Shown here: positions 1 through 8,337 of the stretch, piece by piece | Position numbering within the stretch: the first letter of the stretch is position 1 | Layout of the letters: every line of letters begins with the position of its first letter | Source: CAZVYN01 sp964631125 | GTDB taxonomy: Bacteria; Eisenbacteria; RBG-16-71-46; CAIMUX01 | Direction: 5' to 3' | DNA: 16,245 bases | NCBI GenBank assembly: GCA_964631125.1 | Contig: CAZVYN010000086.1 | Coordinates: forward strand, 1 to 16,245 | The notes under the pieces: generated by a model | Databases searched by the model: none | The model's input: the letters and a program-made list of their open reading frames with translations, nothing else | Told to the model about the DNA's origin: nothing | Made by a program: the position numbers and the translations under genes

Positions 1-2
1 GA

Positions 3-3000
3 GGGAACTCGCGCAGCACGTCGTTCAACGATGTCTTCCGATCGGTCGACGCGCTCAGGTGGCGCTGTGATCTCGCGTGTCTCGGCTTCGAGAGCGTGGC
101 CGAGTTTCCACTCAGTGCGGGGATCATCGGCCAGAATCGTGCGATCGCCGCGCTGCAGCTCGCCTTCCGTATCCGCTCGAAGGGTCACAATGTCTTCGTC
201 TGCGGTCCGGCCGGGTTCGGGCGCACCACGACCGTGCGCCATGTCCTGGACACGCTCGACACGGGGCGCGGCGCCCCGCCGGACATCGTCTACGTGCACA
301 ACTTCCGCGACCCCGATCGCCCCGTGACGTTCGGTCTACCGGCCGGTCGCGGCCGCGTGCTGCGCACCGAGATGGAGAGTTTCATCGAGACCGCGCGGCG
401 AGAGATCGCGCGCCTCTTGGACAGTGAAGAGCTCGACGGCCGACGTCGCGCGGTGGCCGCGGCCGCGGAAACCGAAGACGGCGGGGCTTGGCGCGGCGTG
501 CAGGAGCAGGCCGCCGCGGCGAAGCTGGCGCTGGTCGAGGTGGACGCTGGTGGTTTGTCGCACCCCGAGTTGTTGCCGCTCATCGATGGCGCCCCGGTTC
601 CCTGGACCGACGCGCCGCAGCAGGTCGCCGCGGGCAAGATCTCCGCCGAAGAGCTGCTCCGCTTGCAGACGGCGGCGGTCGAACTACAACCGACGCTGCG
701 CGCCGCCGCCAAGCGGGCGCGCGATGTGCGCCGCCGTTTCCGCGACGCGCTGGCCGCGCTCGAAGTCGAGCTCGCGCGACCGATCGTCGAGGAGGCGCTG
801 GAGGATGTCCGTGAGCGCTTCCCCGAGAAGCCCGTCGAGCTCTACCTGGCCGAGGTGCGCCAGGAGGTGCTGCGCGATCTCCGCCGGTTCATCGACGAGG
901 AGACGCCCGAAGGTCCGCGGCCGAAGCCACGCACGCTGCAAGAGGACGATCGATATCGGTCCTTCCTCGTCAACGTCGTCGTGGACAACACCGGGGTCGA
1001 GCGCCCGCCGGTCGTGATCGAGACCTGGCCCTCGCACCGAAATCTGTTCGGGGCCATCGAGCGGATCGTTTCGCACGAGGGGCCGATGCGCGCCGACTTC
1101 CTGAACATCAAGGCCGGCAGTCTCCTGCGAGCCAACGGCGGATTCCTCGTTCTCGACCTGAGCGATGTGAACTCCGATCCTTCGGTCTGGACGGCGCTGA
1201 AACGAGCGCTACGCAACCAGCAGGTCGATATCGGCGCGGCCGAACCGGCGTCGCCGTTCTCCACCAGCGTGCTGGAGCCGCAGCCGGTCGCGATCGACGT
1301 CCGCGTGGTCGTGCTCGGCGACGCCTTCACCTACCAACTGCTCTATGGCCTGGACCCCGACTTCCGCAAGATCTTCAAGGTGAAGGCGGAGTTCGACTCC
1401 GTCATGCCGCGCGACGAAACCGGGATCCGACGCTATGCCGGTTTCCTGCGCGGCCTGGTCGAGGCGGAGAGCCTCCGGTGGCCCGATCCGGGCGCCGTCG
1501 CCGAGATCGTCGAATTCGGCGCGCGTTTGGCGGGTCAGCGGAAAAAGCTCTCGACTCGATTCAGCGACCTGGCCGACCTGCTGCGCGAGGCGTCGTACTG
1601 GGCCGAGCGAATGGAGCTGCCGCGCATCACGCGCGAGGCGGTGCACCGCGCGGTCGAAGAACATCGGCGTCGACTGCGGCTGCCGGAGGAGAAGCTGCAG
1701 GAGGCGATGCTCGAGGGGACCCTGCGGATCGAGACGACCGGCAGCGTCGTCGGCCAAGTGAACGGCCTCTCCGTCTACGATCTCGGCGACTACAGCTTCG
1801 GCAAGCCGACTCGGATCACCGCGCAGGGCGCCCTCGGACAAGGCGGCCTGGTCTCGATCGAGCGAGAGGCGGCGCTCTCGGGCAGGAGCTTCAACAAGGC
1901 GACGCTCATCCTCGAAGGATTTTTCCGCTCTCGGTTCGGCCAGGAATTTCCGCTCAGCATGACCGCGTCGATCGCGTTCGAGCAGTCGTATGGGGAAGTC
2001 GATGGCGACAGTGCGTCGGTCGCCGAGTTGGTCGCCGTTGTCTCGACCTTGGCCGAACTGCCGGTGCGCCAAGATCTCGCGCTCACCGGTAGCGTCGATC
2101 AGATCGGCCGTGTCCAACCGATCGGCGGCGCCGACGAGAAAATCGAGGGCTTCTTCGAACTCTGCCATGCCCGCGGGCTGACCGGCGCGCAGGGTGTGAT
2201 CATTCCGCGTGACAATGTCGAAGATCTGATGCTCCGCGAGGAGGTGGTCGCCGCCGTGGCGGAGGGGCGCTTCCACGTCTACGGAGTCGATCGAGTCGAG
2301 CAGGCGCTCGAACTCCTCCTCGGAGTCGGGGTCGGCGCTCTCGGTCCGGATGGGCTCTTCCAAGAGAGTTCGATCTTCGGACGCGTGCAGGACAAGCTGC
2401 ACTACTACGCCGACCGGATGAAGGAATTCGGCAAGAGCGACGGCGGGCCGGGAGAACCCAGCCCCGATGGCAGCGTGGCCGGTCCCGGACCGACTCCGCC
2501 CCCCGCGCCGCCGCTCGATCCCGAGACGTACGCCGTCGCACCCGACGCGCTCAGGTGGCGCTGTGATCTCGCGTGTCTCGGCTTCGAGAGCGTGGCCGAG
2601 TTTCCACTCAGTGCGGGGATCATCGGCCAGAATCGTGCGATCGCCGCGCTGCAGCTCGCCTTCCGTATCCGCTCGAAGGGTCACAATGTCTTCGTCTGCG
2701 GTCCGGCCGGGTTCGGGCGCACCACGACCGTGCGCCATGTCCTGGACACGCTCGACACGGGGCGCGGCGCCCCGCCGGACATCGTCTACGTGCACAACTT
2801 CCGCGACCCCGATCGCCCCGTGACGTTCGGTCTACCGGCCGGTCGCGGCCGCGTGCTGCGCACCGAGATGGAGAGTTTCATCGAGACCGCGCGGCGAGAG
2901 ATCGCGCGCCTCTTGGACAGTGAAGAGCTCGACGGCCGACGTCGCGCGGTGGCCGCGGCCGCGGAAACCGAAGACGGCGGGGCTTGGCGCGGCGTGCAGG

Positions 3001-5117
3001 AGCAGGCCGCCGCGGCGAAGCTGGCGCTGGTCGAGGTGGACGCTGGTGGTTTGTCGCACCCCGAGTTGTTGCCGCTCATCGATGGCGCCCCGGTTCCCTG
3101 GACCGACGCGCCGCAGCAGGTCGCCGCGGGCAAGATCTCCGCCGAAGAGCTGCTCCGCTTGCAGACGGCGGCGGTCGAACTACAACCGACGCTGCGCGCC
3201 GCCGCCAAGCGGGCGCGCGATGTGCGCCGCCGTTTCCGCGACGCGCTGGCCGCGCTCGAAGTCGAGCTCGCGCGACCGATCGTCGAGGAGGCGCTGGAGG
3301 ATGTCCGTGAGCGCTTCCCCGAGAAGCCCGTCGAGCTCTACCTGGCCGAGGTGCGCCAGGAGGTGCTGCGCGATCTCCGCCGGTTCATCGACGAGGAGAC
3401 GCCCGAAGGTCCGCGGCCGAAGCCACGCACGCTGCAAGAGGACGATCGATATCGGTCCTTCCTCGTCAACGTCGTCGTGGACAACACCGGGGTCGAGCGC
3501 CCGCCGGTCGTGATCGAGACCTGGCCCTCGCACCGAAATCTGTTCGGGGCCATCGAGCGGATCGTTTCGCACGAGGGGCCGATGCGCGCCGACTTCCTGA
3601 ACATCAAGGCCGGCAGTCTCCTGCGAGCCAACGGCGGATTCCTCGTTCTCGACCTGAGCGATGTGAACTCCGATCCTTCGGTCTGGACGGCGCTGAAACG
3701 AGCGCTACGCAACCAGCAGGTCGATATCGGCGCGGCCGAACCGGCGTCGCCGTTCTCCACCAGCGTGCTGGAGCCGCAGCCGGTCGCGATCGACGTCCGC
3801 GTGGTCGTGCTCGGCGACGCCTTCACCTACCAACTGCTCTATGGCCTGGACCCCGACTTCCGCAAGATCTTCAAGGTGAAGGCGGAGTTCGACTCCGTCA
3901 TGCCGCGCGACGAAACCGGGATCCGACGCTATGCCGGTTTCCTGCGCGGCCTGGTCGAGGCGGAGAGCCTCCGGTGGCCCGATCCGGGCGCCGTCGCCGA
4001 GATCGTCGAATTCGGCGCGCGTTTGGCGGGTCAGCGGAAAAAGCTCTCGACTCGATTCAGCGACCTGGCCGACCTGCTGCGCGAGGCGTCGTACTGGGCC
4101 GAGCGAATGGAGCTGCCGCGCATCACGCGCGAGGCGGTGCACCGCGCGGTCGAAGAACATCGGCGTCGACTGCGGCTGCCGGAGGAGAAGCTGCAGGAGG
4201 CGATGCTCGAGGGGACCCTGCGGATCGAGACGACCGGCAGCGTCGTCGGCCAAGTGAACGGCCTCTCCGTCTACGATCTCGGCGACTACAGCTTCGGCAA
4301 GCCGACTCGGATCACCGCGCAGGGCGCCCTCGGACAAGGCGGCCTGGTCTCGATCGAGCGAGAGGCGGCGCTCTCGGGCAGGAGCTTCAACAAGGCGACG
4401 CTCATCCTCGAAGGATTTTTCCGCTCTCGGTTCGGCCAGGAATTTCCGCTCAGCATGACCGCGTCGATCGCGTTCGAGCAGTCGTATGGGGAAGTCGATG
4501 GCGACAGTGCGTCGGTCGCCGAGTTGGTCGCCGTTGTCTCGACCTTGGCCGAACTGCCGGTGCGCCAAGATCTCGCGCTCACCGGTAGCGTCGATCAGAT
4601 CGGCCGTGTCCAACCGATCGGCGGCGCCGACGAGAAAATCGAGGGCTTCTTCGAACTCTGCCATGCCCGCGGGCTGACCGGCGCGCAGGGTGTGATCATT
4701 CCGCGTGACAATGTCGAAGATCTGATGCTCCGCGAGGAGGTGGTCGCCGCCGTGGCGGAGGGGCGCTTCCACGTCTACGGAGTCGATCGAGTCGAGCAGG
4801 CGCTCGAACTCCTCCTCGGAGTCGGGGTCGGCGCTCTCGGTCCGGATGGGCTCTTCCAAGAGAGTTCGATCTTCGGACGCGTGCAGGACAAGCTGCACTA
4901 CTACGCCGACCGGATGAAGGAATTCGGCAAGAGCGACGGCGGGCCGGGAGAACCCAGCCCCGATGGCAGCGTGGCCGGTCCCGGACCGACTCCGCCCCCC
5001 GCGCCGCCGCCAACGGAGCCGACGCCGAAGACGCCGCCCCCGAGCGGGCCGCCCCCGGATGCGCCGACGCCCGATGCGGGCGAAAGCGGGACAGGCGGGG
5101 CCGCGAAAGGTCGATAG
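3..5117 (+). CDS. Tandemly duplicated Lon-like ATP-dependent protease (two fused AAA_32/Lon_C units), 5'-partial
   Basis: This reading frame encodes two full Lon-like serine proteases in one chain. Each unit has an N-terminal AAA+ part followed by a Lon proteolytic domain. Walker A is GPAGFGRTT (nt 204-230 and 2700-2726), with Arg where Lys is usual. A Walker B-like FLVLD lies at nt 1143-1157 and 3639-3653. The Lon domain keeps its Ser-Lys dyad: Ser of GDSAS (codons 2010 and 4506) and Lys of GGADEKIEG (codons 2139 and 4635). Family members are normally about 800 residues; this frame has about 1704 codons. The frame is open to the window edge with no start before GTG at 96. That codon is probably internal, because it reads as Val inside a conserved segment in copy 2. 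The chain ends in a Pro-rich, probably disordered tail; the equivalent tail of copy 1 becomes the linker to copy 2. Lon-like enzymes degrade cytosolic proteins as hexamers. Family assignment is secure; whether the duplication exists in the cell is not. Confidence 0.85.
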   Translation, partial: GNSRSTSFNDVFRSVDALRWRCDLACLGFESVAEFPLSAGIIGQNRAIAALQLAFRIRSKGHNVFVCGPAGFGRTTTVRHVLDTLDTGRGAPPDIVYVHNFRDPDRPVTFGLPAGRGRVLRTEMESFIETARREIARLLDSEELDGRRRAVAAAAETEDGGAWRGVQEQAAAAKLALVEVDAGGLSHPELLPLIDGAPVPWTDAPQQVAAGKISAEELLRLQTAAVELQPTLRAAAKRARDVRRRFRDALAALEVELARPIVEEALEDVRERFPEKPVELYLAEVRQEVLRDLRRFIDEETPEGPRPKPRTLQEDDRYRSFLVNVVVDNTGVERPPVVIETWPSHRNLFGAIERIVSHEGPMRADFLNIKAGSLLRANGGFLVLDLSDVNSDPSVWTALKRALRNQQVDIGAAEPASPFSTSVLEPQPVAIDVRVVVLGDAFTYQLLYGLDPDFRKIFKVKAEFDSVMPRDETGIRRYAGFLRGLVEAESLRWPDPGAVAEIVEFGARLAGQRKKLSTRFSDLADLLREASYWAERMELPRITREAVHRAVEEHRRRLRLPEEKLQEAMLEGTLRIETTGSVVGQVNGLSVYDLGDYSFGKPTRITAQGALGQGGLVSIEREAALSGRSFNKATLILEGFFRSRFGQEFPLSMTASIAFEQSYGEVDGDSASVAELVAVVSTLAELPVRQDLALTGSVDQIGRVQPIGGADEKIEGFFELCHARGLTGAQGVIIPRDNVEDLMLREEVVAAVAEGRFHVYGVDRVEQALELLLGVGVGALGPDGLFQESSIFGRVQDKLHYYADRMKEFGKSDGGPGEPSPDGSVAGPGPTPPPAPPLDPETYAVAPDALRWRCDLACLGFESVAEFPLSAGIIGQNRAIAALQLAFRIRSKGHNVFVCGPAGFGRTTTVRHVLDTLDTGRGAPPDIVYVHNFRDPDRPVTFGLPAGRGRVLRTEMESFIETARREIARLLDSEELDGRRRAVAAAAETEDGGAWRGVQEQAAAAKLALVEVDAGGLSHPELLPLIDGAPVPWTDAPQQVAAGKISAEELLRLQTAAVELQPTLRAAAKRARDVRRRFRDALAALEVELARPIVEEALEDVRERFPEKPVELYLAEVRQEVLRDLRRFIDEETPEGPRPKPRTLQEDDRYRSFLVNVVVDNTGVERPPVVIETWPSHRNLFGAIERIVSHEGPMRADFLNIKAGSLLRANGGFLVLDLSDVNSDPSVWTALKRALRNQQVDIGAAEPASPFSTSVLEPQPVAIDVRVVVLGDAFTYQLLYGLDPDFRKIFKVKAEFDSVMPRDETGIRRYAGFLRGLVEAESLRWPDPGAVAEIVEFGARLAGQRKKLSTRFSDLADLLREASYWAERMELPRITREAVHRAVEEHRRRLRLPEEKLQEAMLEGTLRIETTGSVVGQVNGLSVYDLGDYSFGKPTRITAQGALGQGGLVSIEREAALSGRSFNKATLILEGFFRSRFGQEFPLSMTASIAFEQSYGEVDGDSASVAELVAVVSTLAELPVRQDLALTGSVDQIGRVQPIGGADEKIEGFFELCHARGLTGAQGVIIPRDNVEDLMLREEVVAAVAEGRFHVYGVDRVEQALELLLGVGVGALGPDGLFQESSIFGRVQDKLHYYADRMKEFGKSDGGPGEPSPDGSVAGPGPTPPPAPPPTEPTPKTPPPSGPPPDAPTPDAGESGTGGAAKGR
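47..2514 (+). repeat. Direct repeat copy 1 (2468 nt) covering a Lon-like protease unit
   Basis: Copy 1 of a long direct repeat at an offset of 2496 nt. Left of position 47 the sequence no longer matches the region left of copy 2, and right of 2514 it runs into a 28-nt spacer. I see no mismatch to copy 2: the protein and the readings in the other frames are the same in both copies. The offset is a multiple of three (832 codons), so the frame is kept. Confidence 0.9.
2543..5010 (+). repeat. Direct repeat copy 2 (2468 nt) covering a Lon-like protease unit
   Basis: Copy 2 of the direct repeat. The 28 nt just before it (2515-2542) encode LDPETYAVA, which looks like the natural N-terminal lead-in of this protease family before the conserved ALRWRCD segment. 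This copy therefore has the native N-terminus. After 5010 the gene continues into its unique Pro-rich tail and stop, so it also has the native C-terminus. Confidence 0.9.
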
Positions 5118-5173
5118 TTCTGGAGATGCCGGTCCGTTCGACCGGAGCAACCGATTGGGAAGAGGAGTCCGCC

Positions 5174-6286
5174 GTGGAGCCGATCAGCCTGTCCGGTCCC
5201 GATATCACCGAAGCCGAGATCGAAGCCGTCGTCGCGGTGCTGCGCACACCTTCTCTGAGTCTCGGCCCCAAGGTTCCGGAGTTCGAGAAGCACTTCGAAG
5301 AACGACTCGGGGTGCGCCACGCCGTCGCCTGCAGTAGCGGCACCTCGGGTCTCCATCTGGTCTGGCGGGCGCTCGGTCTCGCGCCCGGCGACGAGGTGAT
5401 CACGACTCCCTTCTCGTTCATCGCGTCGAGCAACAGCGTGCTCTTCGAACAGGGCAAGCCGGTCTTCGTCGACATCGATCCCGAAACCTGGCAGATCGAC
5501 CTGGAGCGCATCGAGGCCGCGATCACCCCGCGCACTCGCGCGCTGCTCCCGGTGGATGTCTTCGGTTCGTTGCCCGACCTGCCCGCCATGCGTTCGCTGG
5601 CCGATCGTCACCACCTTCGGGTGGTCGAAGACTCCTGCGAAGCGCTCGGCGGATCTTGGAACGGACGCCCGGCGGGGACGATGGGCGACGCCGGTGTCTT
5701 CGGGTTCTATCCCAACAAGCAGATCACGACGGGCGAGGGGGGCATGATCGTGACCGACGACGACCAGGTCGCCTTCCTCTGTCGCTCGATGCGCAATCAA
5801 GGACGGGATCCCGACGCCGGCTGGCTGCAGCACGCACGCCTCGGATTCAACTATCGGTTGCCCGACATCAACTGCGCGCTCGGCATCGTCCAGATGCGCC
5901 GTCTCGACGAGATCCTGGCCAAACGGCGGCTCGTCGCGAGTTGGTATGTCGAGCGGCTGCGCGGCGAGGAGCGCGTGCGCCTGCAGCGGATACCGTCGGA
6001 GGTCGAGATGAGCTGGTTCGTCTTCGTCGTCCGGCTCGACGATCGCTATTCGCAAGACGACCGTGACGGCATCTTGGCCCGGCTGCGCGAGCAGGGAGTG
6101 GCGTGCAGCAACTACTTCACGCCGATCCATCTGCAGCCGTTCTACCGCGAGACCCAGGGATGCCGGCCGGGGCAGTTCCCGATCACCGAGGCGCTCTCCG
6201 CGCGCACCGTCGCGTTGCCGTTCCACAATCACCTGACCGAAGCCGATATCGATCGCGCAGTCGACGCCTTCCGCCGACTCCTCTAA
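5174..6286 (+). CDS. DegT/DnrJ/EryC1/StrS-family PLP-dependent aminotransferase
   Basis: About 370 residues, the usual length for this fold-type I aminotransferase family, which mostly converts keto-sugar nucleotides to amino sugars for surface glycans, antigens or natural products. The Schiff-base lysine is K182 in the family block NKQITTGEGG. D153 in EDSCEALGG is the expected pyridine-ring contact. The N-terminus reads EPISLSGPDITEAEIEAV, as usual for the family. I chose GTG 5174 because GGAAGAGGAG ends 6 nt upstream. An in-frame ATG at 5126 would add 16 poorly conserved residues and its only purine stretch abuts the start. It lies 56 nt after the protease stop, so the two may be co-transcribed. 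No sugar-nucleotide genes flank it, so the substrate cannot be told. Its stop overlaps that of the convergent pseudouridine synthase by 4 nt. Confidence 0.9.
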   Translation: MEPISLSGPDITEAEIEAVVAVLRTPSLSLGPKVPEFEKHFEERLGVRHAVACSSGTSGLHLVWRALGLAPGDEVITTPFSFIASSNSVLFEQGKPVFVDIDPETWQIDLERIEAAITPRTRALLPVDVFGSLPDLPAMRSLADRHHLRVVEDSCEALGGSWNGRPAGTMGDAGVFGFYPNKQITTGEGGMIVTDDDQVAFLCRSMRNQGRDPDAGWLQHARLGFNYRLPDINCALGIVQMRRLDEILAKRRLVASWYVERLRGEERVRLQRIPSEVEMSWFVFVVRLDDRYSQDDRDGILARLREQGVACSNYFTPIHLQPFYRETQGCRPGQFPITEALSARTVALPFHNHLTEADIDRAVDAFRRLL

Positions 6287-7317
6287 CGGTCGACGTCCGC
6301 GGCCGGATCGTCGAGATCGGCCGGCAACGCGATCCCGAGCGATGCGCAACCTCGCCGGAGCGTCGCCGGGAACGGCGCCGTGAACTGGATCGGTCGGCGT
6401 GTCGCCGGATGCTTCACCGAGAGCCGATGCGCATGGAGCCCCTGGCGGTCGAGGACGAGCCGCGATTGGTCGGTGGCGTCGAGATCGCGCCCCTCGACCA
6501 GCTTCAGGAAGAACTCTTCGTCGAGGCCGTAGAGCTTGTCGCCCACCACCGGGAAGCCGGCGTGACGCGCGTGGACTCGGATCTGGTGCAGCCGGCCCGT
6601 GAACGGACGGGCGCGGAGCAGGGCGTGCGATGGACCGTGCGCCACCAGTTCGAATCCGGTCCGCGCGCTCACTCCCGCATCCTCGGCGACCACTCCGACC
6701 GCTTTACGCACGCGCGAGTCGGTCGCTCGCCCCAGCGGCGCGTCGACCTCCCAGGTCGCCTGGCTCGGGACCCCATGCACGACCACCAGATACTGCTTGT
6801 CGACCTGGCGACGTTCGAACTGCCGGGCGAGAGCCGCGGTGCTCGCTCGGTCTTTGCCGAAGAGCACGACGCCGCTCGTCTCGCGATCCAATCTGTGCAC
6901 GATCCTGATCCCGGGCTGGTCCAGGGTTTCCCCTCGCCGCACCAGCAACTCGGAGAGGAGGGTGTTGCGGAAGTAGCGACCGGAGGGATGCACCGGCAGG
7001 TTGGCCGGCTTGTCGACCGCCAGGAGACTCTCGTCCTCATGGAGGGTCCCGATCGACAGATCGACCTCGGGTTCGGGTTTTCTCTCGGTCGGCCGGTACT
7101 CGATCTGATCGCCGAAGCGCAGTCGCTGTGACGGCCGCACGGTCCGTCCGTTGACGACGATGCGCCCTGCCTCGATGATCCCGACCCACTGGGTGCGCGA
7201 TCGGTAGCGAAATCGCTCGCTCAGGTATCGATCGAGCCGAGCGGCGATTTCCGGATCCTGGATTCGGATCGAGCCGTGCCGGACCCACTTGGCGAACGGC
7301 CGCGTCCCCGGCGGCAC
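6283..7317 (-). CDS. RluA-family 23S rRNA/tRNA pseudouridine synthase with S4 domain
   Basis: Isomerises specific uridines to pseudouridine in structured RNA, most likely 23S rRNA (RluC/RluD-like). About 344 residues. An N-terminal S4 RNA-binding domain (ARLDRYLSERF...IIEAGRIVVNGR, roughly residues 25-80) precedes the catalytic domain, with the invariant motif HRLDRETSG and catalytic Asp at residue 144. RPFTGRLHQIRVHARHAG is the other conserved RluA block. The frame stays open upstream as far as 7632, with an ATG at 7434, but that would overlap rsgA. I prefer GTG at 7317 because GGGGGGTGAG lies 6 nt upstream and the S4 domain follows soon after. This leaves 27 nt between the divergent starts. 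The exact RNA target cannot be decided from sequence alone. Confidence 0.88.
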   Translation of the reverse strand: MPPGTRPFAKWVRHGSIRIQDPEIAARLDRYLSERFRYRSRTQWVGIIEAGRIVVNGRTVRPSQRLRFGDQIEYRPTERKPEPEVDLSIGTLHEDESLLAVDKPANLPVHPSGRYFRNTLLSELLVRRGETLDQPGIRIVHRLDRETSGVVLFGKDRASTAALARQFERRQVDKQYLVVVHGVPSQATWEVDAPLGRATDSRVRKAVGVVAEDAGVSARTGFELVAHGPSHALLRARPFTGRLHQIRVHARHAGFPVVGDKLYGLDEEFFLKLVEGRDLDATDQSRLVLDRQGLHAHRLSVKHPATRRPIQFTAPFPATLRRGCASLGIALPADLDDPAADVDR

Positions 7318-7344
7318 GTTCGTCTCACCCCCCGAGTTCAACGG

Positions 7345-8313
7345 ATGCCAACCGACCGAGAGACCGACAGCGCCCGAGGGGACCGCGTCGCCCGTGTGGT
7401 CGGAGTGCAGTCGCGACGAGTCTGGGTCGACCATGATGGGCGGTTCCAGACGGCAACCGTCAGCGGCGCGCTCAAGGCGGGACCGAGGCGGGCGAACACC
7501 GTGGTGTCCGTCGGCGATTGGGTCACGTTGGATTCCTCCGGGGACGGAGACCTGCGCGTCATCGGCCTGTTGCCGAGGCGCTCGAAGATCTCGCGCCAGG
7601 CGCCGGACGATCGGGGGGCCGAGCGCGAGCATGTCCTGGCCGCCAATGTAGACGCTCTTCTCATCGTCGTCGCCGCTCGCTCGCCGACGGTCAACGCGCG
7701 CGGGCTCGACCGTCTCCTGGTGCTGGGCGAGATCTCCGGCGTGCCGACAGAGATCGCACTCAACAAGGTCGACCTCTGGACCGCCGAGGGTTCACCTGGA
7801 GAAGACCCGCTGGCGGGCCGAGACCGCCTCGGCTACCGCTGCCATCGAATCTCGGCTTCCACCGGCGAGGGCTGCGCCGAGCTGGCCGAGGCGTTACGCG
7901 GACGCTGCACGTTGTTGACGGGGCCGTCCGGTGTCGGGAAGTCGACCCTGGTCAATCGACTCGTTCCGGGTTCAGACCTGCGGGCCTCCGCGATCAGCGC
8001 CGCCACCGGTAAGGGAGTGCACACGACGACACAGGTAGATTGGATCCCGTTCCCCGGGGGAGGCGCGCTCCTCGACTCGCCCGGGCTTCGCGGGGTGCAG
8101 CCCTGGGGCCTCGACACCGCGACCCTGGCCGACTGCTTTACCGAGATGCGGGGCCTCGAGCGATGCGCGTTCCGAGATTGTTCGCATCGGGTCGAACCCA
8201 ACTGTGCGGTTCGAGCGGCGGTCCAGGCGGGGAAGATCGATTTCGCCAGGTACGATAGCTATCTCAGGATCCGGATCGAGCTGGAGGATCTGAGAGGGCG
8301 CGGCTCGCGCTGA
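7345..8313 (+). CDS. rsgA: Ribosome small subunit-dependent GTPase A (RsgA/YjeQ)
   Basis: Circularly permuted GTPase acting late in 30S subunit maturation. The 322-residue protein has an N-terminal OB-like part (VVGVQSRRVWVDHDG...SVGDWVTLD). The G motifs follow in permuted order: G4 NKVD (140-143), then P-loop GPSGVGKST (193-201), then G3 DSPG (244-247). The C-terminal zinc knuckle has C274, C279, H281 and C287, the expected CxxxxxCxH...C spacing. All diagnostic residues are present. ATG 7345 is chosen because it is the first ATG ahead of the OB-like part. No good ribosome binding site precedes it, so a GTG further in or upstream (for example 7276) is possible. It is divergent from the pseudouridine synthase, giving a small ribosome-maturation pair. 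Confidence 0.95.
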   Translation: MPTDRETDSARGDRVARVVGVQSRRVWVDHDGRFQTATVSGALKAGPRRANTVVSVGDWVTLDSSGDGDLRVIGLLPRRSKISRQAPDDRGAEREHVLAANVDALLIVVAARSPTVNARGLDRLLVLGEISGVPTEIALNKVDLWTAEGSPGEDPLAGRDRLGYRCHRISASTGEGCAELAEALRGRCTLLTGPSGVGKSTLVNRLVPGSDLRASAISAATGKGVHTTTQVDWIPFPGGGALLDSPGLRGVQPWGLDTATLADCFTEMRGLERCAFRDCSHRVEPNCAVRAAVQAGKIDFARYDSYLRIRIELEDLRGRGSR

Positions 8314-8337
8314 GTCGGCCCGGCGGATCCGATCGCG

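Noticed and set aside
34..43. TCTTCCGATC, identical to the end of a common Illumina adapter
   Set aside because: Only ten bases match and the next base differs from the adapter. CGATC is common in this GC-rich sequence, so chance is likely, although it sits close to the suspicious break at 46/47.
96..98. GTG as true start of the Lon-like protein
   Set aside because: It would remove the conserved ALRWRCD...GFES lead-in, has no ribosome binding site, and the same codon is internal in copy 2.
1209..2795. Long minus-strand open frame (528 codons) inside the protease, with a similar one at 3705-5150
   Set aside because: It is antisense to a well-conserved protease, is Arg/Asp/Glu-rich as expected from GC-rich shadow frames, and recurs only because the DNA is duplicated.
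4901..6349. 482-codon minus-strand frame across the aminotransferase
   Set aside because: It covers a gene with all DegT-family motifs on the other strand and shows no recognisable domain.
7318..7632. N-terminal extension of the pseudouridine synthase (ATG at 7434 or beyond)
   Set aside because: It would overlap rsgA by up to 288 nt, shows no family similarity, and a better ribosome binding site precedes GTG 7317.
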